Positions 1-7,894 are shown, counted from the stretch's first letter. The stretch: DNA of 22,126 bases from Lachnospiraceae bacterium (GCA_900772845.1 CAAGSD010000096.1:1-22126), one strand, 5' to 3'. Notes: generated from the sequence alone by a model not told the origin. Numbers and translations are program-made.

Positions 1-726
1 AAGATATCCATTATTTACCAACAAAAACAAAAACGCCGGTATTGCCAGCACTCCCAGCAAAATGCCCGATCCTACTGTCCATATCGTTATTTTCGCTTTC
101 TTTACATACAGTAAATATACCGCCTGCAGTAACACAATAAACGGAACGATCGTCCAGATAGTTGCATAGCAATACAGACTTATCCCATAAAAGAGCGCCG
201 ATAAGAGAAAATACTTTTCATTCTTTATTCCCTGTATAAAAAACAACAAACCAAAGATTAAAAATCCCGGTGCCAGATTACTCTCCAGTCCCCATCTTGA
301 CATCATAATATGCCAGGGATTGATCGCCAAAAGAAACATTGCCCACAATGCAGTTTCTTCATCCATGATTTCTCTCATAATTTTTTCTACGGAAATAATA
401 GTCAATATAGAAATGATCACCTGTGGAAGCCGGAACACCCAGGTATGCTGTCCAAAGATTGCAATAAAAGGGATCATCAGGATCGTATTACATACATTCA
501 TCCCACTCCCCCATGCAATCAGATACATCGGCCAGGGATATCCGAAGGAATCCGTACCTGACACAAGCAATGACCATGCCTCCCTGGCAGCAAACGCTTC
601 ATCCTGATTGATTCCTCCGGGAACACTTCCGAACCGGTAGATCCTGGCAAAGATTCCGGTCAGCAGGATCAGAATATATAATATTCTTCTTTTATTCTCA
701 ACAATCTTTCCCCGTACTGTACTCAT
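1..726 (-). CDS. GT-C type membrane glycosyltransferase (PMT/GT39-like), C-terminus cut off
   Basis: Open reading frame from an ATG at 726 running off the left edge; 242 codons are visible without a stop, so the C-terminal part is missing. AAGGAG lies five bases before the ATG. The N-terminus has a basic stretch and a hydrophobic helix, then GINQDEAFAAREAW at about residues 38-51. An acidic DE pair in the first extracytoplasmic loop is the hallmark of GT-C enzymes that move sugars from polyprenyl-phosphate carriers. Several more hydrophobic helices follow (for example MWAMFLL-like and LLFFIQG-like segments). The likely role is transfer of a lipid-linked sugar to a cell-envelope acceptor; the acceptor cannot be told from the sequence. 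It follows the YitT gene by 72 bases on the same strand, so they may be co-transcribed. The family call is firm at fold level and weak for the substrate. Confidence 0.75.
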   Translation of the reverse strand, partial: MSTVRGKIVENKRRILYILILLTGIFARIYRFGSVPGGINQDEAFAAREAWSLLVSGTDSFGYPWPMYLIAWGSGMNVCNTILMIPFIAIFGQHTWVFRLPQVIISILTIISVEKIMREIMDEETALWAMFLLAINPWHIMMSRWGLESNLAPGFLIFGLLFFIQGIKNEKYFLLSALFYGISLYCYATIWTIVPFIVLLQAVYLLYVKKAKITIWTVGSGILLGVLAIPAFLFLLVNNGYL

Positions 727-798
727 AAAAACTCCTTAGTATGTCATTTATCTTTTATCTTACACCAGGTATTTTGATTTGTAAATCGCAGGAACCGG

Positions 799-1461
799 TC
801 AGCTTTCCGCCACTGCGGCTTCATTTTCCTTATTTTCTCTATTACGGAAATTCTGGACAAAACCGATCAGCTGACCGGATAACAGTACAGTAAACAGGGA
901 GTAGCCGATACGTTTTACCGGAATGTAGCTTAAGGACAATACCAGTACGATCAGATCCGTCATAAGATAGACCCACTGGATCTTCCAGCCGGTCGCCTGG
1001 GAAATGCTCATAGCCAGCGCATCATCTCCACTGGGTGCTCCGCCGATCCGCACACAGAGTCCTGCCCCGACGCCAACGAACAAAGCACCCACAAGGGATG
1101 CTGTCAGCGGCATTTCCGCCAGTTGCGGCCATAAATGCGGGAACTGCTCACAGATTTTATAAGTGCCGGAAAAACCTGCCGTAGCCAAAGCCGAATAGGC
1201 AATAAATTCCTTGCCCAGTAATTTCCATCCAAGGATATAACATAAGATATTCATAATACCACCGGTAAACGCCGGAGAGATTCCTGTCCAGTGCTCCAGC
1301 AGCAGCGTAGCTCCCAGCACACCGCCTTCGGTAACCCCTGAGATGGAGTGCACATTGTATAATCCAAATGCCAGGATAAAACTTCCCAGCAAAGTTATGG
1401 TGCAATTTTTCAGGGTGAGATTTTTTAATGCTTCTTTCCATTCACAAAACTGTAATTTCAT
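799..1461 (-). CDS. YitT family (DUF161) membrane protein
   Basis: 220 residues with about five hydrophobic helices. Family-like features are the GSFILAFGLYNVHSISGVTEGG segment near residues 26-47, with its conserved glycines, and a second glycine-rich repeat around VGVGAGLCVRIGGAPSGDD (about 129-147), which echoes the first half. Many YitT proteins are near 280 residues and carry a cytoplasmic DUF2179 domain; this one ends soon after the last helix with a short charged tail, so DUF2179 is absent. Family function is not settled; a transport role is often assumed. The ribosome site is weak (AGAAAGAGAAAG before ATG). Upstream lie the tandem putative sRNA units, whose terminator ends about 87 bases before the start, so the gene needs its own promoter or read-through. 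Confidence 0.8.
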   Translation of the reverse strand: MKLQFCEWKEALKNLTLKNCTITLLGSFILAFGLYNVHSISGVTEGGVLGATLLLEHWTGISPAFTGGIMNILCYILGWKLLGKEFIAYSALATAGFSGTYKICEQFPHLWPQLAEMPLTASLVGALFVGVGAGLCVRIGGAPSGDDALAMSISQATGWKIQWVYLMTDLIVLVLSLSYIPVKRIGYSLFTVLLSGQLIGFVQNFRNRENKENEAAVAES

Positions 1462-1547
1462 ATCTTTCTCTTTCTGTTCTTTTCAAACTCACTCTTTTAT
1501 ATCATACCTTCTTTATCCTGTTTTCTCAAGCACAAAATCCGAAATCG

Positions 1548-1624
1548 AAAAACCCCAGGTTGTTACACCTGGGGTTTTCCGATTTTCTTATGAGGGGGGG
1601 AGATAGTGAGTTCATCAACTATCT
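1548..1624 (-). ncRNA. Putative C-rich small RNA, copy 1 (yitT-proximal)
   Basis: Read on the minus strand, this ~77-nt segment has the layout of a stand-alone bacterial sRNA. A 5' hairpin pairs 1615-1624 with 1601-1609 (nine pairs, one bulged U, loop of five). A single-stranded run of seven C follows (1594-1600), then CTCATAAGAAAA, then a terminator stem of 12 pairs (1567-1578 with 1549-1560) closed by six bases and followed by TTTTT. A -10-like TGTAATAT lies just upstream. No plausible reading frame is present. An almost identical unit lies 176 bp away. C-rich unpaired stretches are known in Firmicutes sRNAs as sites that pair with Shine-Dalgarno sequences; that function is inferred here. 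The 5' end is estimated from the hairpin and -10 position. Confidence 0.55.
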
Positions 1625-1631
1625 GAAATAC

Positions 1632-1664
1632 ATATTACAGGGAAAATGTGTACAGAGTGTGTAC
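1632..1664 (-). promoter_or_regulatory. Direct-repeat operator and -10-like element upstream of sRNA copy 1
   Basis: On the minus strand GTACACA occurs twice (1664-1658 and 1653-1647), starting exactly 11 bases apart. Nine bases (TTTTCCCTG) separate the proximal repeat from TAATAT (1637-1632). No good -35 hexamer is present. Heptamers repeated at one helical turn just upstream of a -10 are the usual layout for activation by an OmpR/PhoB-type response regulator. The same geometry recurs at copy 2. Confidence 0.45.
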
Positions 1665-1722
1665 GATTTCTAACTTAATTCTAAAATGAATCTTGCAGTT
1701 TTATAAAATATCTCAGAGAACC

Positions 1723-1800
1723 AAAAAGCCTCAGGCATAATACCTGAGGCTTTCCGGTTTCTTATGAGGGGGGGGGAGATAGTGAGTTCATCAACTATCT
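1723..1800 (-). ncRNA. Putative C-rich small RNA, copy 2 (recJ-proximal)
   Basis: Second copy of the unit at 1548-1624, ~78 nt, same strand. The 5' hairpin (1791-1800 with 1777-1785) is base-for-base identical to copy 1. The C run is nine long here (1768-1776) instead of seven. The terminator stem has a wholly different sequence (1743-1753 with 1725-1735, 11 pairs, loop of seven) but the same position and a TTTTT tail. Keeping the fold while changing the stem sequence supports selection for a functional terminator and hence for a transcript on this strand. It lies just downstream of recJ, whose own 3' end shows no hairpin, so this terminator may also stop recJ transcripts. Confidence 0.55.
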
Positions 1801-1807
1801 GAAATAC

Positions 1808-1840
1808 ATATTACAGAAAAAATGTGTCCATTTTGTGTTC
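1808..1840 (-). promoter_or_regulatory. Direct-repeat operator and -10-like element upstream of sRNA copy 2
   Basis: On the minus strand GAACACA (1840-1834) and GGACACA (1829-1823) start 11 bases apart and sit nine bases before TAATAT (1813-1808), the same spacing as at copy 1. The ACACA core is kept while the first bases vary. The position overlaps the 18 bases after the recJ stop, so the promoter sits in the recJ 3' flank. Confidence 0.42.
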
Positions 1841-1857
1841 AAAAAATAAAAAAAATT

Positions 1858-3621
1858 CTAACAATAGTTCTGCATTACGAATTGTACTTCTGTCCTGCCT
1901 TTATAGGTGTTCTGACTGACCTGATATACCACAGATAACGGGAATTTTCCTCTTCCGGCATAAAGTGCCTCTTCACTTTCCACTCCGTATTTTTCATTTA
2001 AAAATATCCCAAACTGCTCCAGATCTCCAAAAAACACCAGAGTCTGCGTTGTTCCCTCCAGTGTTCTTACACGGAACCTGGCACAGGTCTTATTGGCACC
2101 CATTTTGAATCCCGCCTGAAAGACCAGATTCTTCTGCGCAAAGAGCGGTCTTGGATTCCCTGTACCGAAAGGTTCTAACAGTGCCAATTCTCCTGCCAAC
2201 GCATCATCCGCATAGTCCATGGGCATTGCCACATCAATATGTACTTTGGGAATAAAGTCTTCCCCCGTTAAGGTACAATTTTCGTTCAAAGCAATCCGAA
2301 GCGGTTCAATATCTTCCTCCCGCATGGACAGTCCTGCTGCCAGCTTATGTCCTCCGTATTTGATAAAATACTGTTTGACCTGCGTCATTGCATCATACAT
2401 ATGATAGGCATCCACGGAACGTCCGGAACCTTTTACCCCATCTTCTCCCTTTGTCAGGATAAAAACCGGATGGTGGTACTTCTCTCTGACCTTTCCGGCA
2501 ATAATTCCGGCAATACTCTCGTGGACCTCCGGCAGATAGATCACCATGACCTTATCCTCTGTCATATGGTGTTCTGCAATATACTCATCCGCTCTCTGGA
2601 TTCCCTGCACCGTCAGGTTTTTCCGACTCTCATTCAAGTCCTTCAGTTCTCTTGCCGCCGTCATGGCATCCGCTCTGGTAAAGCTCTGCAACAGTTCCAG
2701 TGCCCGTTTTGCCGTATCCAGTCTGCCCGTGGCATTCAGGCAGGGTCCCAGTACAAATCCCAGATGATACGCACTCAGTCTCTCCGGAGCAATTTCGTTT
2801 ACTTCCATTAATGCTTTCAGCCCCTCATTGTATCCCTTTTGAATACGTTTCAGGCCTTCCTTTACCAGGATACGGTTTTCATCCTTCAGTTCCATGACAT
2901 CACACACTGTAGAAAGTGCAGCGAATTCCAATAATTCATCCTGAATATTCCGGAGTCCCGGATTTCCTGTTTTCTCGATAAGTGCCTGTATTAACTTGAG
3001 TGCCACCACACCGCCGCAGATGCCCGAAAAAGGATAGGTGCAATCCGCTCTCTTGGGATCCACTACTGCAAGCGCCGGCGGAAGCTGTTCCTTCCGCTCT
3101 CCATTTTCTTCTATATAAGGAACCTCATGGTGATCCGTCACAATCACACGCATTCCAAGAGAATTTGCCAGTTCGATCTGGGCTGCCGCAGCGATTCCAT
3201 TATCACAGGTTACGATCATCCCGACACCTTCCCGCTTCGCCTCTTCGATCAGGTGCTCATTCAGCCCGTACCCGTCATGGATCCTGTGAGGAATTGCTGT
3301 ATCCACCCGGGCTCCCAGCATCTGAAAACCCTTGGTCAGGATATACGACGAACAGATTCCATCCACATCGTAATCTCCGATAACCCGGATATACAGCCCT
3401 TCCTTTACCGCTTTCAGGATCTCCTCCACTGCCTTATCCATATCCTTTAACAGCCAGGGAGAATAACAGTCCTCCAGTTTCCCATAGAGAAATTTCTGAA
3501 TCTGTGCCTCTTCCGTCAGGTCACGGTTTCTCAGGATCCTCGCCGTCACCGGACTGATATGAAAATCCTTAGCCCACTTATCAAAATCTGCTTTTTTCGC
3601 AGCCACGTACCATTTTTCCAT
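1858..3621 (-). CDS. recJ: Single-stranded-DNA-specific exonuclease RecJ
   Basis: 587 residues, a usual RecJ length. RecJ degrades single-stranded DNA 5' to 3' in recombination and mismatch or base-excision repair. The DHH-family metal-binding motifs are clear: GDYDVDG at about 82-88, CDNGI at 139-143 and TDHHE at 162-166. The DHHA1 motif GGHKLAAG follows around 425-432, with GSGRS a little before it, and a C-terminal OB-like region ends the protein. The start ATG at 3621 has AGGAG five to six bases upstream. It lies downstream of secDF with an intrinsic-terminator-like hairpin in the 88-base gap, so expression probably depends on read-through or an unseen promoter. Nothing looks truncated or shifted. 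Confidence 0.95.
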   Translation of the reverse strand: MEKWYVAAKKADFDKWAKDFHISPVTARILRNRDLTEEAQIQKFLYGKLEDCYSPWLLKDMDKAVEEILKAVKEGLYIRVIGDYDVDGICSSYILTKGFQMLGARVDTAIPHRIHDGYGLNEHLIEEAKREGVGMIVTCDNGIAAAAQIELANSLGMRVIVTDHHEVPYIEENGERKEQLPPALAVVDPKRADCTYPFSGICGGVVALKLIQALIEKTGNPGLRNIQDELLEFAALSTVCDVMELKDENRILVKEGLKRIQKGYNEGLKALMEVNEIAPERLSAYHLGFVLGPCLNATGRLDTAKRALELLQSFTRADAMTAARELKDLNESRKNLTVQGIQRADEYIAEHHMTEDKVMVIYLPEVHESIAGIIAGKVREKYHHPVFILTKGEDGVKGSGRSVDAYHMYDAMTQVKQYFIKYGGHKLAAGLSMREEDIEPLRIALNENCTLTGEDFIPKVHIDVAMPMDYADDALAGELALLEPFGTGNPRPLFAQKNLVFQAGFKMGANKTCARFRVRTLEGTTQTLVFFGDLEQFGIFLNEKYGVESEEALYAGRGKFPLSVVYQVSQNTYKGRTEVQFVMQNYC

Positions 3622-3645
3622 AGCTTCTCCTGCTTTCGTAAATAA

Positions 3646-3678
3646 AAGCCATGCATCCGTGTCACGGACACATGGCTT
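3646..3678 (-). terminator. Intrinsic terminator or attenuator between secDF and recJ
   Basis: Minus-strand AAGCCATG (3678-3671) pairs with CATGGCTT (3653-3646), enclosing a second stem (CCGTG/CACGG at 3657-3667), and is followed by TTTTATTT. It starts about 30 bases after the secDF stop. Only some 25 bases remain before the recJ start, too few for a separate promoter, so partial read-through into recJ is likely. Confidence 0.7.
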
Positions 3679-3709
3679 ATTATAGCATGAAAATGATTTT
3701 TACTTCTAT

Positions 3710-5971
3710 TTATTTTGCCTTCGGTGCAAATTTCTTTCTCAGTACATACCACAGGGCACCTGCAATACATACAGAAGAGTAAGCACCGCAGATGATACCT
3801 ACCATCAGAGGCAGTGCAAAGTCACGGATGCTGGTGACACCCCAGATGTACAGCGCACCTACCATTACCAGAGTGGTCAGGGAGGTAAATAAGCTTCGGG
3901 ACAATGTCTGGGTAATGCTGCGGTTTACGACATCCTGCAGTTCATCCTTCTTGGTCATGACTGCCATATTCTCACGTACGCGGTCGAATACTACGATAGT
4001 GGCGTTGATAGAGTAACCTACGATGGTCAGCAGGCAAGCAATAAAGGTGTTACTGATAGATACTCTTGCCAGTGCGTAGAAGGTGATCACTACCAGCACA
4101 TCGTGAAGCAGACAGGCAATACTGCTGACACCGAAACGGATATCGCTGAAACGGAAGCGGATATAGATCAGCATGCAGATAATTGCTACTGCTACGGCAA
4201 GGATCGTATCGGACTTCATTTCATTACTGATGGTGGAGCTGATGGTCTCGGAAGTGATCAGGGACTCATCCACGCCAAAGTTATCCACAAATACCTGATT
4301 CAGTGCCTGTCTCTGATCCACATCCAGAGAGTTGGTCTTGAAGATGACTTCATTAGACCCCTGTACGGTCTGGATCTGAACTGCACTGCCGGTGGTACTC
4401 TCGATCAGAGGAACCATCTGGCTGTTAATCTCATCCAGGGTATAGCTTTCATTAAAGGTTACGGTAGTTGCGGTACCGCCCTTGAACTCCAGACTGTAGT
4501 TCAGTGCATCTCCGCTGTTCATCTTATAGACACCCATGGTGATGAATCCAACTACGATCACTGCCAGAGACAGTCCGAAGAAGATTCCCTTCTTACCAAG
4601 GAAGTTCACTGTCTTGTGCTCTTTGCCGACACCATACCACTTGGGATCCTTCAGACCCAGTGCATAGAATGCCTTCATAATATACTTGGTCACTACCAGT
4701 GCAGTGAACATGGACAAAACGATACCAAGTGCCAGGGTCTGTGCAAATCCCTTTACGGTACCGGGTCCTAACAGCCACAGCACTGCTGCTGCGATCAGGG
4801 TAGTCACATTACCGTCGATGATAGCGGACAGTGCCTTGTCATAACCGATCTGCATGGCACTCTTAACAGTCTTGCCTGTTGCCAGTTCCTCACGGATACG
4901 GGCAAATACGATAACGTTGGCATCCACTGCCATACCGATAGACAGGATGATACCTGCGATACCGGACAGGGTCAGGGTCAGGTCAAAGCCGTTCAGCAAA
5001 AGTACTACCAATGCCACATAAATACCCAGTGCAATGACAGAAGCAAATCCGGGCAGGAAATATACTGCGATCATGAAAACAGCCACTACGATAAATCCGA
5101 TCACAGCTGCTTTTAAGCTGGTGGAGATGGCTTCCACACCCAGCTGTGCGCCAACCACCTTGGAATGCAGCTCTTCCAGCTCCAGCTTCAGGCCACCGAT
5201 ACGGATAGTGGAAGCCAGGCTCTCAGCTTCTTCATAGGAGCTCATAGGAGAGATCTGTGCATTACCGTCGGAGAACACACCCTTTACAGAAGGAACGCTG
5301 ACAAAAGTTCCGTCATAATAGATACCCAGTGTTTCGTTCTTCTCGTAAGCATTTCTGGTAGCTTCTTCGAACTTCCTGGTACCTTCCTCAGTCATTACCA
5401 GATCAACCGCATAGGTGGAATTGCCCATCGTCTGATCCTTGATAGAGCCTGCGGTAGCATTCTTGACATCCGTACCCTCCAGCATGATGGAGCCATCTGC
5501 CTTCAGTTCATCGATAGTCTTGTTCAGAGCGTACGCATAGCTTACATTACCCTGTGCATCGGTCACTGCCTGCATAGAGTAATTCGCATTGCCGTCCTTA
5601 TCTGTCTCTGCAATGAAATACAGGGAACCGGGACGTCCCAGCTCTTCCAGGATCTTGTTGGCATCCGTTACACCGGGAATCTCGATATTGATACGATCGG
5701 TACCCTCCTGATATACGATAGCCTCTTTGCTGTAGTTTTCTACACGCTTCTGCAGCTTGGCAATGGTATCCGCCATGTCCGTTGCATCCGGCTCTTCATC
5801 GCCTACCACCTGGTAAGTGATGCTGACACCACCGGCCAGATCCAGTCCCAGACTGATGTCTGAAGCACTGGCAGTTCCTTCCGCATCTACGCCATAGAGA
5901 TCCACATAGCCAACGCCTAACAGGATCAGAAGTGCGCAGAGCAGAATGATGATTGCTTTACTTTTTTTCAT
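3710..5971 (-). CDS. secDF: Fused SecD-SecF protein translocase subunit
   Basis: 753 residues combining SecD and SecF, which use the proton gradient to help SecYEG/SecA export proteins. The order is: N-terminal helix (6-25), GLDLAGGVSITYQV motif (about 43-56), a large extracytoplasmic P1 region, then SecD helices with GMAVDANVIVFARIREEL near residues 345-362. The SecF half starts with a new helix after about residue 455, has LEFKGGTATTV near 490, and the matching GYSINATIVVFDRVRENM near 655-672. The two halves are joined without a stop, as in Bacillus SecDF; many Clostridia keep separate secD and secF. AAAGGA precedes the ATG. Only 16 bases separate it from the end of scfB, so it is probably co-transcribed with the ranthipeptide genes. 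Confidence 0.95.
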   Translation of the reverse strand: MKKSKAIIILLCALLILLGVGYVDLYGVDAEGTASASDISLGLDLAGGVSITYQVVGDEEPDATDMADTIAKLQKRVENYSKEAIVYQEGTDRINIEIPGVTDANKILEELGRPGSLYFIAETDKDGNANYSMQAVTDAQGNVSYAYALNKTIDELKADGSIMLEGTDVKNATAGSIKDQTMGNSTYAVDLVMTEEGTRKFEEATRNAYEKNETLGIYYDGTFVSVPSVKGVFSDGNAQISPMSSYEEAESLASTIRIGGLKLELEELHSKVVGAQLGVEAISTSLKAAVIGFIVVAVFMIAVYFLPGFASVIALGIYVALVVLLLNGFDLTLTLSGIAGIILSIGMAVDANVIVFARIREELATGKTVKSAMQIGYDKALSAIIDGNVTTLIAAAVLWLLGPGTVKGFAQTLALGIVLSMFTALVVTKYIMKAFYALGLKDPKWYGVGKEHKTVNFLGKKGIFFGLSLAVIVVGFITMGVYKMNSGDALNYSLEFKGGTATTVTFNESYTLDEINSQMVPLIESTTGSAVQIQTVQGSNEVIFKTNSLDVDQRQALNQVFVDNFGVDESLITSETISSTISNEMKSDTILAVAVAIICMLIYIRFRFSDIRFGVSSIACLLHDVLVVITFYALARVSISNTFIACLLTIVGYSINATIVVFDRVRENMAVMTKKDELQDVVNRSITQTLSRSLFTSLTTLVMVGALYIWGVTSIRDFALPLMVGIICGAYSSVCIAGALWYVLRKKFAPKAK

Positions 5972-5987
5972 CTTTCCTTTGTCCTTT

Positions 5988-7385
5988 CTATTCTTCTGAA
6001 GCTTCTGCCGCTTCCGCAGCCTTCAGCATGATAGCACATTCGATACGTTTTCTCTGCAGCTCACAGCCAATGTCATACGCATCATTGATATTTCCATGGA
6101 AATTATAGGAGTTCGCCGCACATCCGCCACTGCAATAGAACTTGGCAAAACACTTCTTACACTTATCCTTTGCATAGACATTACAGCATTTGAACTCATC
6201 GCGGATATCATCTCTTACCACACCGGTATCCACATTGCCCATGAGGAATTTCTCATTACCCACGAACTGATGACAGGGATACAAATCACCCCAGGGGGTA
6301 ACCGCCAGATATTCCGTTCCGGAACCGCAGCCGGAGAGTCTCTTGGCCACGCAGGGACCGCCCTGCAGATCGATCATAAAGTGGAAGAAATTGAAAGCCT
6401 TGCCCTCTTTCTTACGCTTGATCATTTCTACTGCCAGTTTATCGTATTCTTCCTTTAAGATCGGAAGGTCCTCTTCTCTGATGGCATAATCATCCGTAGG
6501 CTGTGCCACAACGGGCTCCACGGAGATCTGCTTGAATCCCAGATCTGCCAGATGCAGAACGTCCTTGGAGAAATCCAGATTATTGTGGGTGAACGTACCG
6601 CGCACATAATAGTTCATCTGGTCTCTGCTCTCCGCTACCTTCTGGAACTTGGGAACAATGATGTCATAGCTGCCCTGCCCGCCGCGGAAAGGACGCATCT
6701 TGTCGTTGATCTCCTTACGGCCATCGATACTCAGCACGATATTACCCATTTCCTTATTAGCGAACTCCAGGATCTCATCATTTAATAAGATACCATTGGT
6801 AGTCAGGGTAAAACGGAACTTTTTATTGTTGGGCTTCTCCAAGCTTCTGCCGTATTCTACCAGCTGCTTTACCACATCCCAGTTCATCAGAGGTTCGCCG
6901 CCGAAGAAATCCACTTCCAGGTTCACACGGTTGCCGGAATTGGCTACCAGAAAATCCAGTGCCTTCTTACCGACCTCAAAGCTCATCAGCGCTCTTCTGC
7001 CGTGGTACTCACCCTCTTCCGCAAAACAGTATCTGCAGGCAAGATTACAGTCATGGGCAATGTGCAGGCACAGTGCCTTGACTACGGTCTGTCGCTTCTT
7101 AAAATCAAAAATATAGTTTTCATAAATATCGGGAGCAAACAGCTGTCCGGCCTTCTCCAGCTCCAGTACCTCGTCCACCGCTTCAGTAATCTCTTCCTGT
7201 GGATAAGGGATGTTGGCAAGATTCAGCACGGCGGCCTTGATGGTGTCCGCATCCTTGATGCCTTCTGTTACCAGAGGCTCCACTAACGGGATCATGTCAT
7301 ACACAATATCATCCACAACATGAACAGACCCGCTGTTCACATCCATAACGATATTATAGCCGTTGCTCTTATACTGGTGTATCAC
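5988..7385 (-). CDS. scfB: SCIFF peptide radical SAM maturase ScfB
   Basis: 465 residues. Radical S-adenosylmethionine enzyme that installs thioether cross-links in the six-cysteine ScfA peptide (the studied Clostridium thermocellum homologue is CteB). The N-terminal ~90 residues form the peptide-binding (RRE-like) part. The CxxxCxxC cluster motif CNLACRYC has C113, C117 and C120, followed by FFGGEPLMNW near 160. The C-terminal SPASM domain carries further cysteines, including LYPCHQF, CCNVYAKDKCKKC, CSGGC and the later IGCEL, enough for two auxiliary Fe-S clusters. The start at 7385 gives a normal family length. It lies downstream of scfA, separated by a hairpin and a structured repeat, and directly upstream of secDF. 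Confidence 0.95.
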   Translation of the reverse strand: MIHQYKSNGYNIVMDVNSGSVHVVDDIVYDMIPLVEPLVTEGIKDADTIKAAVLNLANIPYPQEEITEAVDEVLELEKAGQLFAPDIYENYIFDFKKRQTVVKALCLHIAHDCNLACRYCFAEEGEYHGRRALMSFEVGKKALDFLVANSGNRVNLEVDFFGGEPLMNWDVVKQLVEYGRSLEKPNNKKFRFTLTTNGILLNDEILEFANKEMGNIVLSIDGRKEINDKMRPFRGGQGSYDIIVPKFQKVAESRDQMNYYVRGTFTHNNLDFSKDVLHLADLGFKQISVEPVVAQPTDDYAIREEDLPILKEEYDKLAVEMIKRKKEGKAFNFFHFMIDLQGGPCVAKRLSGCGSGTEYLAVTPWGDLYPCHQFVGNEKFLMGNVDTGVVRDDIRDEFKCCNVYAKDKCKKCFAKFYCSGGCAANSYNFHGNINDAYDIGCELQRKRIECAIMLKAAEAAEASEE

Positions 7386-7434
7386 AGTTCTATTCCTCTT
7401 CTTTCTACTTCTTATTGCCTAAAATACATTAACA

Positions 7435-7605
7435 TTAACTATTCGGAACCACATTCGCAAAATCGTCCTCCGGACTTTCCTGAATAACATGCCTGCATGT
7501 TATTTGCTCATGTGGTTACTTCGCCGTATTTTGCCAGACGTATCTTCTTACGTATGCAAGCATCCGACGAAGAATACGCTGTCAAATTCGGCTCCGAATA
7601 GTTAA
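7435..7605 (-). repeat. Structured dispersed repeat, full copy A (171 bp)
   Basis: Ends are a perfect 13-bp inverted repeat (TTAACTATTCGGA at 7435-7447 and its complement at 7593-7605). Inside are nested pairings: 7448-7454 with 7510-7516; 7465-7468 with 7472-7475; 7483-7492 with 7495-7504 (10 bp); 7539-7547 with 7569-7578; and ATGC/GCAT at 7554-7563. The copy at 17223-17410 has the same plan and aligns through much of its length on this strand. It lies between scfA and scfB. It has no reading frame of note. Confidence 0.75.
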
Positions 7606-7612
7606 CAGAGAA

Positions 7613-7638
7613 TAAGCAGCGACCTGAATCGCTGCTTA
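7613..7638 (-). terminator. Hairpin downstream of scfA (partial terminator or mRNA stabiliser)
   Basis: Perfect 10-bp stem TAAGCAGCGA/TCGCTGCTTA (7613-7622 and 7629-7638), loop of six, 27 bases after the scfA stop. The following minus-strand bases TTCTCTG are only weakly T-rich. A leaky stop here would give much more precursor peptide message than maturase message. Confidence 0.6.
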
Positions 7639-7664
7639 CGTTAGTCTCTTCTCATTTTCTTAGA

Positions 7665-7808
7665 TTATTTAATCTTTTCACAACTCTGGTTTCCTACAGT
7701 GCAGGAAGTCTTACATGCAGACTGGCAGGAAGTCTGGCACTCACCGCAGCCGCCCTTTTTCATGGATTCCTTTAAATCTCTGGTTGTTAAAGTCTTAATA
7801 TGCTTCAT
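7665..7808 (-). CDS. scfA: SCIFF ranthipeptide precursor ScfA
   Basis: A 47-residue peptide. It starts MKHIKTLTTRDLKESMKKGG and continues with cysteines at 21, 24, 28, 32, 36 and 43, the six-cysteines-in-forty-five pattern that names the family. The N-terminal ~20 residues act as leader and the cysteine-rich part as core. In the studied homologue CteA a thioether joins Cys32 and Thr37; both residues are present here at the same numbers (CKTSCT is 32-37). AAGGAGG sits nine bases before the ATG. The maturase gene follows downstream, and the gene has its own strong promoter and a structured leader. The final function of the mature peptide is not settled; cell-cell signalling has been proposed in clostridia. 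Confidence 0.95.
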   Translation of the reverse strand: MKHIKTLTTRDLKESMKKGGCGECQTSCQSACKTSCTVGNQSCEKIK

Positions 7809-7835
7809 TAAAAATAGCCTCCTTATGATTTCAGA

Positions 7836-7849
7836 GCGTCATCCGACGC
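7836..7849 (-). promoter_or_regulatory. Hairpin in the scfA 5' leader
   Basis: GCGTC/GACGC with a four-base loop sits about 15 bases upstream of the scfA Shine-Dalgarno. A second, weaker pairing (GCGTG/CACGC, about 7852-7879) lies just before it, so nearly all of the ~80-nt leader can fold. It may protect the message or modulate translation; the sequence alone does not decide. Confidence 0.4.
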
Positions 7850-7894
7850 CTAGCGTGCAAGTGATATATGCAGACACGCAACTCATTTTTGCTC

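Noticed and set aside
1343..1673. Plus-strand frames of 81-87 codons covering the first sRNA unit
   Set aside because: They are antisense to yitT at one end and pass through a terminator hairpin; the protein sequences look random.
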